Origin: Betaproteobacteria bacterium
GTDB taxonomy: Bacteria; Pseudomonadota; Gammaproteobacteria; Burkholderiales; Casimicrobiaceae
Assembly: GCA_013298145.1 (NCBI GenBank)
Contig: JAAFJO010000001.1
Span: 682,001 to 746,000 of the forward strand
DNA length: 64,000 nt
Direction of reading: 5' to 3'
Shown here piece by piece: positions 9,458-19,359 of the stretch (position 1 is its first letter; every line of letters begins with the position of its first letter). The position numbers were made by a program, and so were the translations under genes. A model generated the notes under the pieces. That model did not search any database, had not been told where the DNA came from, and worked only from the letters and a program-made list of their open reading frames with translations.

Positions 9458-9575
9458 TGCGGATGCTCACATCCGGGTTTTCGTAGTCTCGTAGCCGCGA
9501 TGCAGTGAAACGGAATCGAGGCACTTGTTGCGTCACTGGCCCTCGATCCCACTTCGTTTCATCGCGGCTACGGCC
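9458..9575. repeat. Long hairpin element (GTAGCCGCGATG family), copy 1
   Basis: Arms of 31 bases at 9491-9521 and 9541-9571 both begin or end with GTAGCCGCGATG and match with a few transition differences, enclosing a 19-base loop. A smaller palindrome, GGATGctcaCATCC, lies just upstream at 9460-9477. A second copy of both parts is at 49.4 kb. No gene is seen in 9346-9567. Confidence 0.8.
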
Positions 9576-10038
9576 GTTCGGCACACACAATACGAATCGC
9601 CCACGCAGGTTCCGTTGACGCGACTTTCTTGACGCCGTACGAGACCGATTTGCAAACTTGGGTTTCCAAGCGCGCAGGGCAAGACCGTGTAGGGAATATG
9701 CGGCCACAAGGCGAACTGTCGTAGCTTATCTTGTGAACGACCCCGGCCCCATCGCTCACGACAGCGCTCGCCACTTTCGAGTCGATCCCGATGTGATCGA
9801 CAACAGCGAAGAGAGCTCTACGCTCTCGTAGAGCGCTTTCTGAGCAGAGGATTACTCTCGACGGGTCGTCGCTTTCGGTAGCACGCCCGCAGTTGATCGC
9901 AGACGCACCGGCGAGCAATTTGGACCGTGCGATAAAGTCCGCGTAGCCGTGAAACGTTGGCGCAGTAAGCCAGTAGGCGAACCCTCCGATGGCCGCAACG
10001 GCAACGATCAGGGAAAATCGCTTGGTACCGCGTGTCAC
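9568..10038 (-). CDS. Small single-pass membrane protein, unknown function
   Basis: No family is recognised. From GTG 10038 the product is about 156 residues: a basic start (VTRGTKRF), one hydrophobic segment of about 20 residues (SLIVAVAAIGGFAYW), then a soluble domain of about 120 residues with several cysteines, probably periplasmic. The frame is open further upstream to TTG 10092, which would overlap the ftsY end by 20 bases; GTG was chosen because it starts just before the membrane segment and has AAGG upstream. It follows ftsY on the same strand after about 35 bases, so co-transcription is likely. The compact membrane-plus-domain layout argues for a real gene. Confidence 0.5.
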   Translation of the reverse strand: MTRGTKRFSLIVAVAAIGGFAYWLTAPTFHGYADFIARSKLLAGASAINCGRATESDDPSRVILCSESALRERRALFAVVDHIGIDSKVASAVVSDGAGVVHKISYDSSPCGRIFPTRSCPARLETQVCKSVSYGVKKVASTEPAWAIRIVCAERP

Positions 10039-10072
10039 TCGGTAACCTTGTTCACGATTAGTCCTCTCCGAC

Positions 10073-11209
10073 TCACACCAACGCCTCCGCAAACTCCCGC
10101 GCCGAAAACGGCCTTAAGTCATCAATCCCTTCACCCACGCCGATGAATCGCAACGGCACGGGTCGCTCTTTCGCGATCGCGCAAATTACGCCGCCTTTGG
10201 CGCTGCCATCAAGTTTGGTCATGATGAGGCCGGTGAGCTGTAGCGCTTCGTCGAACGCTTTGACTTGCGTGAGCGCGTTTTGCCCGGTGGTGCCGTCGAG
10301 CACAAGCAGCGTTTCGTGCGGCGCACCGTCCATCGCTTTGCCGATCACGCGTTTGGCCTTTTTGAGTTCGTCCATCAAGTTGAGTTGCGTCGGCAAACGA
10401 CCTGCGGTGTCGCACATCACCACATCGATGCCGCGCGCTTTGCCCGCGTTCACCGCGTCGAACATCACGGCGGCGGGGTCACCTCCGGCTTGTTGAATCA
10501 CCGTGACATTGTTGCGCTCACCCCAAATCGCGAGCTGTTCGCGCGCGGCTGCGCGGAAGGTGTCGCCCGCGGCGAGGAGCACGCTTGCACCCGACTGCTG
10601 TAAATGCTTCGCGAGCTTACCGATGCTCGTTGTTTTTCCCGCGCCGTTCACGCCCGCGATCATTACCACGAACGGCGTCTCTGTTCGCTCAGGGAACGGT
10701 TTTTCAAGCGGCGTTAACAAATCAGTGAGTGCATCGACGAGCATCGCGCGCGGATCGCCTTCGCCGCCCGCTTGCTTCCAGCGTTTGCGCAGATCGTCGA
10801 GCAAGTGCTGCGTAGCGGGCATGCCGCAATCGGCCATCAGCAATTGCGCTTCCAGTTGTTCGAGCGTGTCTTCATCGAGTTTGCTCGCGAAGATGGCTTG
10901 AAGGCCGAGCTTGTTTCGCGTGGCAGACAGACCCGTTTTGAGTTTGTCGAACCAGGAAGTTTTCTGCGTGTCAGTCGCCGTCGGTGCGGCGAGCGCGACG
11001 GCTGGTGTGGGTGTTACTTCCACTGTCTCCGCTGTATCTGCTCCATCGGCTCGGTTTTCATTGGGCGTTTCGACGCGCGCTATCTCTGCAATCGGCACGG
11101 GCGCTTCTGGCAGCGACGACTCCGTGGGCAGTGCGTTTGGCTCAGCGGCTTTGTCAGCTAGAGCCACTTGCGGCTCGTCGCCGAACTTTTTCTTTAACCA
11201 GCCCCACAT
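10073..11209 (-). CDS. ftsY: Signal recognition particle receptor FtsY
   Basis: GTPase receptor that docks SRP-ribosome complexes at the inner membrane for co-translational insertion. It has 378 residues. The first 85 or so form the acidic, Ala/Pro/Glu-rich A domain that begins MWGWLKKKFG, typical of proteobacterial FtsY. It is followed by the N helical bundle and the G domain with GVNGAGKTTS (G1), DTAGRL (G3), TKLDGSAKGG (G4/G5) and the closing GVGEGIDDLRPF. Length and motifs are normal. It is divergent from rsmD; the 168-base gap between them is mostly an inverted pair of REP-like repeats. Confidence 0.97.
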   Translation of the reverse strand: MWGWLKKKFGDEPQVALADKAAEPNALPTESSLPEAPVPIAEIARVETPNENRADGADTAETVEVTPTPAVALAAPTATDTQKTSWFDKLKTGLSATRNKLGLQAIFASKLDEDTLEQLEAQLLMADCGMPATQHLLDDLRKRWKQAGGEGDPRAMLVDALTDLLTPLEKPFPERTETPFVVMIAGVNGAGKTTSIGKLAKHLQQSGASVLLAAGDTFRAAAREQLAIWGERNNVTVIQQAGGDPAAVMFDAVNAGKARGIDVVMCDTAGRLPTQLNLMDELKKAKRVIGKAMDGAPHETLLVLDGTTGQNALTQVKAFDEALQLTGLIMTKLDGSAKGGVICAIAKERPVPLRFIGVGEGIDDLRPFSAREFAEALV

Positions 11210-11261
11210 GGCGGGTGCTTTCTGTTTTGATTGATAGAGAATTCCATTTTAGTTTCGATAC

Positions 11262-11366
11262 GATTCCCTCCCCTTCAAGGGGAGGGTTAGGGTGGGGATG
11301 GGTTTTGCACTCGAGCACAACCGAACCCCATCCCCCTCCCTGCCTCCCCCTTGAAGGGGGAGGAGA
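11262..11366. repeat. Inverted pair of REP-like palindromes between ftsY and rsmD
   Basis: Left unit: cctccccttcaaggggaggg at 11269-11288 followed by ttagggtggggatgggt. Right unit: its reverse, ccccatccccctccc then a palindrome ending ttgaagggggaggag at 11365. The two face each other across about 25 bases. The right end supplies the purine run GGGGGAGGAG upstream of the rsmD start. Confidence 0.85.
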
Positions 11367-11377
11367 AATCAGCGCCA

Positions 11378-12456
<1,079 letters not shown>

Positions 12457-12719
12457 TTCGATTTGCCGCGCGAACTTTATACACTTTCGTTTTCGCAAGC
12501 TAATAGCTTGAGAGGCTTCCTACGATGTTCATTTCAAAACAGTGCTAACGCGGGCAATCTTGCCTGCACGACATCAGCATCGCTAAACCCGTAACTCGCG
12601 TTTCGATTTCCGCGCTTCGTCGCGGCCTCTTCGTTACAAGCACTCAAGCGGTTTAGCCTTTCACTTAGAACAGGTTGTGCAATTCGGGAACGAATTGCCT
12701 CCGCTATTGGAAAACAAAC

Positions 12720-14918
12720 ATGAATAAGAACATCGTTCGCACACTTGCGACGGTTGCGATTGCGTTGGGGATGGCATTAGCTTGTACGAACCTCCAAGCG
12801 CTACAGGCGACTCGCGCAACTCAGCCGATACAACTTGACGGCAAACTCGACGAATCCGATTGGCAGCGCGCAGCTGTACAAGATAAATGGGTTGAGAACA
12901 TGCCGAATGAAAAAGCCGCGCCGCGTGTGAAAAACGAAGTGCGCGTTCTTTTTGACAAGGATGCGCTCTACTTCGGAATCAAAGCGTTCGATCCAGATAT
13001 GTCGCGACTCAATGCACCCTTCGTTCGTCGCGATAAGGTATTTGGCACCGCGGACAATCTCATCATCTGGATTGATCCCACAGGTGCGCGCAAGTTCGCG
13101 CAATTTTTCCGAATCAATCCGCGTGGGATATTGGCGGATGGTTCGTGGACGGAAGATACGAGCAACGAAGACTTCGCACCCGATTACGACTACGAGGCCG
13201 CAGCCCATATCGGCGCCGATCATTGGAGCGCTGAATTCCGTATTCCGTGGACATCGCTTCGGATACCGCATCCGGTGCCGGAAAAGCTCACGTTCATTGT
13301 GTTTCGCAACATGCCTCGCGAGACTCGTATTCGCATGAGCACCGCAACACTGGGGCGTGATCCGAACTGCTTTCTCTGCGCTGCAGAAGAACTCACCGGT
13401 ATCAGCGATATCCCGAAGACATCGGGAATTACGGTAACGCCCTACGTATCTGGCAATTTCCGACAAGACAAGACCGGCAGCGCGAAATATGATGAATCGA
13501 AGTTCAACGCAGGCGCAGACCTGAAGTGGCGGCCCACGTCAGAGTGGGTGATAGACGCCACGTTGCGGCCAGATTTTTCACAGCTCGAACTTGATCAACC
13601 GCAGCTTCGCAGCAATACGCGATTCGCGCTTTTCGTGCCGGAGAAGCGACCTTTCTTCTTGGAAGGAAACGATCTCTATTCATTGCCGGACACTTCGATT
13701 TACACGCGATCAATCACCGATCCACTGTGGGGTACGCGAGCGACCTATCGCAGCGCAGCGATTGACGCCACGGCAATCACCGTAGCTGATCGCGGCGGTG
13801 GGTTCGTCGTACTGCCGAACACGTTTTTCTCTGACTTTAAGGAGCAGGGCAAATCACAGGTCACGCTCGCACGCGTACGCCACGCGTACTCATTCGCGGG
13901 TACGGGTAGCGTTGGTGCATTGCTCTCGGACCGAAGCTACGAGAACGGCGACAGTAATCGCGTGGTTTCTTTCGATGTAACGCACAAGCCCGATGATCCA
14001 ACGCGCATGCGCTCGCAGTTGTTGTTGAGCCAAACGCATGACGGCGATGTGCGCACCACGGGACACTATCTCTACCTCGATGCGAATCGAGATTCTGGGC
14101 CGCATCGCTACGGCGCTTACTATGCCGAAGTCTCGCCAAAGTTTCGCTTTGACAACGGGCTCGTCGGTCAGAGTGGTTTGCGGGCGATTGGTGGCGACTA
14201 CCGCTACTGCGTGAATCGCTCCGAAGCGTTCTTCGATAACGTGTGCCCAAACGTTGCGGCGCGCGAGTCGCGAACTTGGAACAATGTCGCGCTTCAGCGC
14301 TGGGTGACACCCGGCCTCTACATGAATGGCGCGAAGAATTCGGAGTGGAACTTTCAACCGCGATTCATTAACTACCGTCGCGCTCAAGAGGGCGGCAAAT
14401 GGCACCACACGCCGACTGCCTACTTTTTCGCTAACGGTAATCCCGGCAAGACGATCACCTACACCTTCTTCGAAACCGAACTCGGGCGAAGCATTGACGT
14501 TGCGACAGACACGCTCGCGAACCTTTCGTTGGTCGCGACCGGAATCAACTTGCGACCTGTTGAGCGATTCGAACTCGAAACCTCGGTGACTGATTATCGA
14601 TTGTTCAACACCGATGATCGCCAATGGCGCTTGCTTGAGCGCAATGCTTCTGTGCTCGGCATTGGTCACATCACAGCGCGAGATACGCTCAGGCTCATCG
14701 CACAGTACACGCTATCGAAGCGCAATCAAGCGGCTTATTCATTCACCGTCGATCCGCGCACTGAGACGCGTGCTCTCTCGCTCGTGTACGCACACAAGCG
14801 CGGGCTGGGTCGAGAGTTCAATTTGGGGCTGACGCGCGGTAACGCGAACGCGCTAGGTCAGCCCCGGGAAACGACCACTGAACTTTTCGCCAAGATGAGC
14901 TGGGCGCTCTCGCTGTAG
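12720..14918 (+). CDS. DUF5916-domain outer-membrane protein with CBM9-like domain
   Basis: About 732 residues. A signal peptide (MNKNIVRTLATVAIALGMALAC, with cleavage near ALQA) precedes a carbohydrate-binding-module-9-like sandwich at about 30-220 (QPIQLDGKLDESDW, then ALYFGIKAFDP and FRIPWTSLRI). The rest matches the DUF5916 type, rich in alternating aromatic/polar strands, with FVPEKRPFFLEG, and ends in a strand-like KMSWALSL with a hydrophobic C-terminus, as for a beta-barrel. ATG 12720 starts the signal peptide; upstream in-frame residues do not fit. Substrate is unknown. It is a monocistronic gene between coaD and sbtA. The family call rests on domain order; the barrel is inferred. Confidence 0.8.
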   Translation: MNKNIVRTLATVAIALGMALACTNLQALQATRATQPIQLDGKLDESDWQRAAVQDKWVENMPNEKAAPRVKNEVRVLFDKDALYFGIKAFDPDMSRLNAPFVRRDKVFGTADNLIIWIDPTGARKFAQFFRINPRGILADGSWTEDTSNEDFAPDYDYEAAAHIGADHWSAEFRIPWTSLRIPHPVPEKLTFIVFRNMPRETRIRMSTATLGRDPNCFLCAAEELTGISDIPKTSGITVTPYVSGNFRQDKTGSAKYDESKFNAGADLKWRPTSEWVIDATLRPDFSQLELDQPQLRSNTRFALFVPEKRPFFLEGNDLYSLPDTSIYTRSITDPLWGTRATYRSAAIDATAITVADRGGGFVVLPNTFFSDFKEQGKSQVTLARVRHAYSFAGTGSVGALLSDRSYENGDSNRVVSFDVTHKPDDPTRMRSQLLLSQTHDGDVRTTGHYLYLDANRDSGPHRYGAYYAEVSPKFRFDNGLVGQSGLRAIGGDYRYCVNRSEAFFDNVCPNVAARESRTWNNVALQRWVTPGLYMNGAKNSEWNFQPRFINYRRAQEGGKWHHTPTAYFFANGNPGKTITYTFFETELGRSIDVATDTLANLSLVATGINLRPVERFELETSVTDYRLFNTDDRQWRLLERNASVLGIGHITARDTLRLIAQYTLSKRNQAAYSFTVDPRTETRALSLVYAHKRGLGREFNLGLTRGNANALGQPRETTTELFAKMSWALSL

Positions 14919-15030
14919 GGAAACTTAGCTGCTAGAAATTGCGAACGAAAATGCCACCCATGAAAGCGCTTGAACAAGTGCTGCGTGAGCGGCATACGCC
15001 TGCGTAAAGCGCGCCGCAATCGTTGTACCC

Positions 15031-15046
15031 ACTCTTCTAGAAGAGT
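15031..15046. promoter_or_regulatory. Perfect 16-bp palindrome upstream of sbtA
   Basis: ACTCTTCTAGAAGAGT is a perfect inverted repeat 33 bases before the sbtA start. It could be a regulator-binding site or a leader hairpin. No known consensus is matched, so the role is open. Confidence 0.4.
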
Positions 15047-15078
15047 CTTGCCGTGTCACGGGTACCTAAAATGCCCGT

Positions 15079-16014
15079 ATGGCTATCGATCCCGTTGTTC
15101 TCTTTTTCGTGCTCGGTCTTATCGGCGGTTTTCTCAAGAGCGATCTTGAGTTGCCGAAACCGTTTCTCGAAGCGCTCACGATTTTTCTCCTGCTGTCGCT
15201 CGGCCTCAAAGGCGGCGTAGCGATTTCGAAGAGCGATCCAACCACGCTGATCATTCCCGCGATCGCGTTGATCGTTGGCGCGCTCGCGCTCGCATTTGTC
15301 GCGTTTCAGATTCTGTTTCGTGTGGGGCGTTTATCACGCATTGATGCGGCGGCGACCGCGGCGCACTATGGGTCGGTGAGCGTGATTACCTTTGTCGTGG
15401 CGCAAACGTATCTCATCAAGATTGGGCAACCTTTTGGCGCGCAGATGGCGTTTTATCTGGCGGTTCTCGAAGTGCCTGCCTTGATTCTCGCGGCGGCGCT
15501 CGGAAAACGCGATGAGGCGACGCCTGGCTCGTGGGCAGAGTTCACGCGTGAGTTGATTTTCGGGAAAAGCGTGTTGTTGCTAATGGGCGGCATGGCGATT
15601 GGGGCGGTCGCAGGCGAGAAAGGCGTTGAGCCATTTGCGCCGCTCTTCTTCGATCTGTTCAAAGGCGTTGTGTGTTTCTTGCTGCTCGAACTCGGCGTCA
15701 CGACCGCGCGGCAGTTTCCAGAACTTAAGCGAAGCGGCGTGTTCCTGGGGGTGTTCGGAATTGGCTTCCCACTCGCGGCCGCTGTGTTCGGCGCGGTCAT
15801 CGCCAAACTCATGGGCTTCACGCTCGGTGATCAAACCTTGGTGGCCGTGCTTTTCGCAAGCGCCAGCTACATCGCAGCGCCGTCGGCCATGCGTGTGGCG
15901 CTCCCGCACGCGAACTTAGGCGTTGCAATCGCGCCGGTGCTCGCAATCACGTTCCCGTTTAACGTGATCTTCGGAATCCCGCTTTATCACCATTGGGTTT
16001 CGCTGCTCAATTAG
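15079..16014 (+). CDS. sbtA: SbtA-type sodium-dependent bicarbonate permease
   Basis: Integral membrane protein of 311 residues in the PF05982 family (sodium-dependent bicarbonate transporter, DUF897). It starts MAIDPVVLFFVLGLIGGFLKSDLE and has about ten hydrophobic segments in two inverted halves. The GLKGG segment after the second helix and SASYIAAPSAMRVALP near the end match the family's conserved positions. Cyanobacterial SbtA is longer (about 370) because of a cytoplasmic loop; heterotroph homologues are near this size. No PII-like SbtB partner gene is adjacent. Transport substrate in this organism is inferred from the family only. Confidence 0.85.
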   Translation: MAIDPVVLFFVLGLIGGFLKSDLELPKPFLEALTIFLLLSLGLKGGVAISKSDPTTLIIPAIALIVGALALAFVAFQILFRVGRLSRIDAAATAAHYGSVSVITFVVAQTYLIKIGQPFGAQMAFYLAVLEVPALILAAALGKRDEATPGSWAEFTRELIFGKSVLLLMGGMAIGAVAGEKGVEPFAPLFFDLFKGVVCFLLLELGVTTARQFPELKRSGVFLGVFGIGFPLAAAVFGAVIAKLMGFTLGDQTLVAVLFASASYIAAPSAMRVALPHANLGVAIAPVLAITFPFNVIFGIPLYHHWVSLLN

Positions 16015-16027
16015 CTACGGCGTTTAT

Positions 16028-16124
16028 GCTAAAGCCCCTATCCTATTGGGGCTGACGATTATTTAACCGCGGTAATGAGAAAAAGCGAAAATAGGCGCTA
16101 GCCCAACGTGAATGTGGGCGAACG
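16028..16124. repeat. GCCC-hairpin dispersed repeat, copy 2
   Basis: AGCCCC (16033-16038) pairs with GGGGCT (16048-16053), followed by an AT-rich core with gagaaaaagcgaaaatagg. A second hairpin, GCCC (16101-16104) with GGGC (16116-16119), is preceded by gcgctagccc. This copy and copy 3 show the full two-hairpin layout of about 90 bases. Confidence 0.65.
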
Positions 16125-16201
16125 GCTGAATGTTTATGGTTCAACTTACGTGCATATGCGCTCGCAACAGCAACCGCCAAAGCACGCACGAAAGTTCGCG
16201 C

Positions 16202-16224
16202 AAAAAGTCGCGCTACGCCGCGAC
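16202..16224 (-). terminator. Rho-independent terminator of gshA
   Basis: On the minus strand GTCGCG-GCGTAG-CGCGAC is followed by TTTTT. The six-base stem straddles the gshA stop codon (16213-16215), which lies in the loop. Confidence 0.65.
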
Positions 16225-17511
16225 GAGCGAGCGATCTTCCACCTGTAGCGCCAGCGTCTCAAGCTCTCGTGCGGCAGCCAGTTGCGCCATGCGAGCGACC
16301 ACGCCGTATGAGTAGAAACGATTCGGCGCGCACCCCCCTGCGGCCTGCACATCAGGCGTGCAGGGCTTTTCAAATGCGAGCGGCACAAACTGGGCACCCG
16401 GCGCGTTCAAGCTCTCGTCAATCGCACGATTGGCGTGTACGCGATAAAAGCCACCCACGACAAACCGATCGACCATGTACACAACCGGCTCCGCGATACT
16501 CTCGTCCACGCGCTCATTGGTGTAAACGCCTTCCTGAATGATGACCTCGTGCACCTCTAGGCCTTCTTTCACCACGGCCATCTTCTTGCGCGCATCGCGA
16601 TTGAGTGATGCAATTTCTTCGGCAGAGCGCACCGTCATGATGCCCATGCCGTACGTCCCCGCATCCGCTTTCACGATCACGAAGGGCTTGTCGGTAACGC
16701 CGTACTCATCGTATTTCGTCTGAATTTTCGAGAGCACTTTTGCCACGTTCTTTTGCAGGCACTCGAGCCCCGTTTGTGCCTTGAAATCAACTTGACCGCA
16801 CTGTTCGAAATACGGATTGATGAGCCACGGATCGATCTTTAGGAGCGCAGCAATTTCATCAGCGACCGAATCGTACGCTTTGAAGTGTTGCGACTTGCGA
16901 CGATTCGTCCATCCGGCATACGGCGGCGGCACCATCGGCTGCGACACGCCTTTAAGAATATCGGGAACGCCGCCTGAAAGATCATTGTTCAGCACGATCG
17001 CACAAGGATCAAAGTCTTGAATCACGAGGCGATCGCCGCGTCGCTCAATGGGTTCTAACGTGAGCACACGCCCGGAAGGGAGTGTGATCGGGGTGGCTTC
17101 CTTCAAATCCGGGATCAGTGAGCCCACACGTACGCGCACCCCCGCTTGCTGCATGAGCCCGATCAAGGTCATCACGTTTTCGAGGTAGTACGTATTGCGA
17201 GTGTGATTCTCAGGAATCAGCATCACGCTCTTCGCGCTACAGCCAAAGCGCAAGACTGCGCTCATCACCGCCTGCACGACTAGTGGATGAAACTGAGGGT
17301 TCAAGTTATTGAATCCTGCAGGAAACAAATTGGTGTCAACGGGCGCGAGTTTGTAGCCAGCGAAGCGAAGATCAACACTCGCGTAGAAGGGTACGGCATG
17401 CAATCCCCACTGCTGTCGGAAGTACGCCTCCAGCTCGGGCTGAGCGTCAATGAAAGTGCGCTCCAATGCAGCGAGCGGGCCAGAAAGTGCGGTGGTGAGA
17501 TGCGGAACCAT
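16213..17511 (-). CDS. gshA: Glutamate-cysteine ligase, proteobacterial PF08886 type
   Basis: First step of glutathione synthesis, joining glutamate and cysteine with ATP. The 432 residues match the GshA family first described from Acidithiobacillus (PF08886), not the E. coli type: LAPVDTNLFPAGFNNLN near 55-72, PENHTRNTYYLENV, an ATP-grasp-like VIVKADAGTYGMGIMTV, and VVYMVDRFVVGGFYRVH. Length is typical. gshB is not next to it; the neighbours are unrelated. The hairpin around its stop should end transcription. A glutathione-degrading chaC is found at 38 kb, so the organism both makes and turns over glutathione. Confidence 0.93.
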   Translation of the reverse strand: MVPHLTTALSGPLAALERTFIDAQPELEAYFRQQWGLHAVPFYASVDLRFAGYKLAPVDTNLFPAGFNNLNPQFHPLVVQAVMSAVLRFGCSAKSVMLIPENHTRNTYYLENVMTLIGLMQQAGVRVRVGSLIPDLKEATPITLPSGRVLTLEPIERRGDRLVIQDFDPCAIVLNNDLSGGVPDILKGVSQPMVPPPYAGWTNRRKSQHFKAYDSVADEIAALLKIDPWLINPYFEQCGQVDFKAQTGLECLQKNVAKVLSKIQTKYDEYGVTDKPFVIVKADAGTYGMGIMTVRSAEEIASLNRDARKKMAVVKEGLEVHEVIIQEGVYTNERVDESIAEPVVYMVDRFVVGGFYRVHANRAIDESLNAPGAQFVPLAFEKPCTPDVQAAGGCAPNRFYSYGVVARMAQLAAARELETLALQVEDRSLVAA

Positions 17512-17626
17512 GGGCTGAGTTTAGGGGCAAAGGAGAAAACTTCAAGAGACAGCGGCCCTCATTAAGGCCGAAATATTCTCGCGATTGACTGCGGCGATTG
17601 AAGTCTTGATTGCTAGTGGATCGAAT

Positions 17627-18229
17627 TTAATCGCCACGCTCACAGAGTGAGGCCGCATGTTTGAGTGCGAGAGAAAAGGGCGCGACGCTTTGTTGCGCCT
17701 GGGCGATCATTGCGCCGCCCTCAAGCAGCATCACAACGGTCGCAGCGCGCTCTTTCGCTGCGCGCGCGGCAAAGCCATCTTGCTTGAGTCGCGCCTCGAT
17801 GGCGAGCGTCATTTCAGCGTAGGCGCTTGCGACGGCCTCGCCTAGCTTCGGCGAAGCGCTACGCTCTGCGAGAAACGCAGTGAAGAGCGTGCAAATCTCG
17901 TGATTCGTGCGCTCGATGGTCGCCGACATCTGCTCGCCTACGTGCATCAATACAGTCGATGTTTTCTTCGCGCGACTTGCGCCGAAGAGCGAAAGAATGC
18001 CGCGCGTGATTTCGGCAACGACTGCGACGCCAATTTCTTCTTTACCGCCGGGGAAATGGTGGTACAGCGAGCCCTTGGGCGCGCTCGCAGCAGCCAGGAT
18101 GTCGTTTAACCCAACGCCGTGATAGCCATGCTTACGAAACAGCCGAAAAGCAGCAGACAATATCCGCGATCGCGTGTCAATGGGCTGGTTTTCGCCGGAA
18201 GCTTTCGTTTTGTCATCGCCATGGGCCAT
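17627..18229 (-). CDS. TetR/AcrR family repressor
   Basis: 200 residues. The N-terminal helix-turn-helix spans about 20-65 (TRSRILSAAFRLFRKHGYHG, then GLNDILAAASAPKGSLYHHF), followed by GGKEEIGVAVV. The PKGSLYHHFPGGKE signature is that of the LmrA/YxaF-like TetR group. The C-terminal ligand domain is Ala-rich and uncharacterised. The gene is divergent from an alpha/beta hydrolase across 119 bases that contain a TAGACCGACCGGTCTA operator, so it very probably represses itself and the hydrolase. The inducer is unknown. Confidence 0.92.
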   Translation of the reverse strand: MAHGDDKTKASGENQPIDTRSRILSAAFRLFRKHGYHGVGLNDILAAASAPKGSLYHHFPGGKEEIGVAVVAEITRGILSLFGASRAKKTSTVLMHVGEQMSATIERTNHEICTLFTAFLAERSASPKLGEAVASAYAEMTLAIEARLKQDGFAARAAKERAATVVMLLEGGAMIAQAQQSVAPFSLALKHAASLCERGD

Positions 18230-18289
18230 ACCCGAATGCTAGCTGAGCCGCGCCAAAGGAGACGACTCGCGTTTCAAACATTTCAAGAA

Positions 18290-18305
18290 TAGACCGACCG
18301 GTCTA
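18290..18305. promoter_or_regulatory. TetR-type operator TAGACCGACCGGTCTA
   Basis: Inverted repeat with 7-base arms TAGACCG/CGGTCTA around AC, between the divergent tetR and hydrolase genes. It resembles operators known for LmrA/YxaF-type TetR proteins. A TATAGT -10-like hexamer lies at 18314-18319 on the plus strand, so the operator would cover the -35 region of the hydrolase promoter. Confidence 0.8.
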
Positions 18306-18348
18306 GAGAATGCTATAGTGCAACTCTGGAACATTCAAAGCAAACTCA

Positions 18349-19212
18349 ATGAGCTCCCACGTTCTTAAGCATGCTGCACTCGACGGCTACCCCCTTGTTA
18401 GCACTGTTTACCCAGCCTCATCTGATGAATACATTGTGCTCGCCGGGGCGACGGCGGTGCCGCGCGGCTTCTATCGACGATTCGCCGAGTTCGCCCAGTC
18501 GCGCGGGATCAATGTGATCACTACTGATTATCGAGGGATTGGGGATTCGAAGCACGCGCCGTTGCGTGGATTCGAAATGGACTACGCAGATTGGTCTCGA
18601 TACGATCTCGCCGCGAGTGTTCAATGGGCCAGTGAGCGCGGACGTGTTTGGATCGTAGGCCACAGCCTTGGCGGGCACGCGATTGGTCAACTACCGGATC
18701 CAAGTGTGGTGCGGGCCGCTTACGTATGTGGTGTGGGCGCGGGCTGGCATGGTTGGATGCCACAACCCGAGCGGATCAAAGTTTGGGTGCTATGGAATCT
18801 CTTGGGGCCTGTCGTTACGCGCGTGCTTGGATATATGCCGATGAGTAAGCTCGGGATTGGCGAAGATCTACCGATGGGCGTGTATCGTGATTGGAAAAAA
18901 TGGTGTGCCTTGCCGCACTACTTTTTTGACGACCCCAATGCAAAAGCAATCACGGATCGATTTGTGAAAGTAACGCTTCCGATCGCCGCGAACGTAAGTA
19001 CGGATGATCTGTGGGCGCCGCCACAATCGCGAGACGCTTTCTTCTCGGGCTACACCGGAACGAAGGTTGAAGCCGTTGATATCTCACCGCAGCAATTGGG
19101 CGTGAAAGACATCGGGCACATGGGCTATTTCCGAGCGCACGTGGGCGAAAAGCTTTGGCCGCAAATGCTTGAGTGGTTCGGTAGCAAAGGAATGCGGGCT
19201 CGCTCACCATAG
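18349..19212 (+). CDS. Alpha/beta hydrolase
   Basis: 287 residues, soluble, no signal peptide. The fold is indicated by TTDYRGIGDSKH (oxyanion/strand 4 region), the nucleophile elbow GHSLGGH with Ser near residue 106, Asp in NVSTDDLWAPP and a C-terminal His in DIGHMGYFR, which complete a Ser-Asp-His triad. It is similar to the predicted hydrolases of COG4757. The gene is divergent from a TetR regulator and follows its operator, so it is likely induced by a compound it helps to remove or use. No specific substrate can be read from the sequence. Confidence 0.85.
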   Translation: MSSHVLKHAALDGYPLVSTVYPASSDEYIVLAGATAVPRGFYRRFAEFAQSRGINVITTDYRGIGDSKHAPLRGFEMDYADWSRYDLAASVQWASERGRVWIVGHSLGGHAIGQLPDPSVVRAAYVCGVGAGWHGWMPQPERIKVWVLWNLLGPVVTRVLGYMPMSKLGIGEDLPMGVYRDWKKWCALPHYFFDDPNAKAITDRFVKVTLPIAANVSTDDLWAPPQSRDAFFSGYTGTKVEAVDISPQQLGVKDIGHMGYFRAHVGEKLWPQMLEWFGSKGMRARSP

Positions 19213-19359
19213 CTCTGCGGTGAATGGATAGCACACGCCCACCGCGTTGGCCCCTCGCCTCACGTTGCTGCGATTAAGCGTTTCGAAGAGGACGCTGGCG
19301 CGTTGAACGCTTGAGTGCGGCGCTAAACTTGCGGTTTATCGATTGCTCCTTGCTCACTC

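Noticed and set aside
14919-15078. Possible tRNA or small RNA in the gap before sbtA
   Set aside because: No TpsiC-like GTTCNANNC arm or cloverleaf could be found; only a short perfect palindrome is present.
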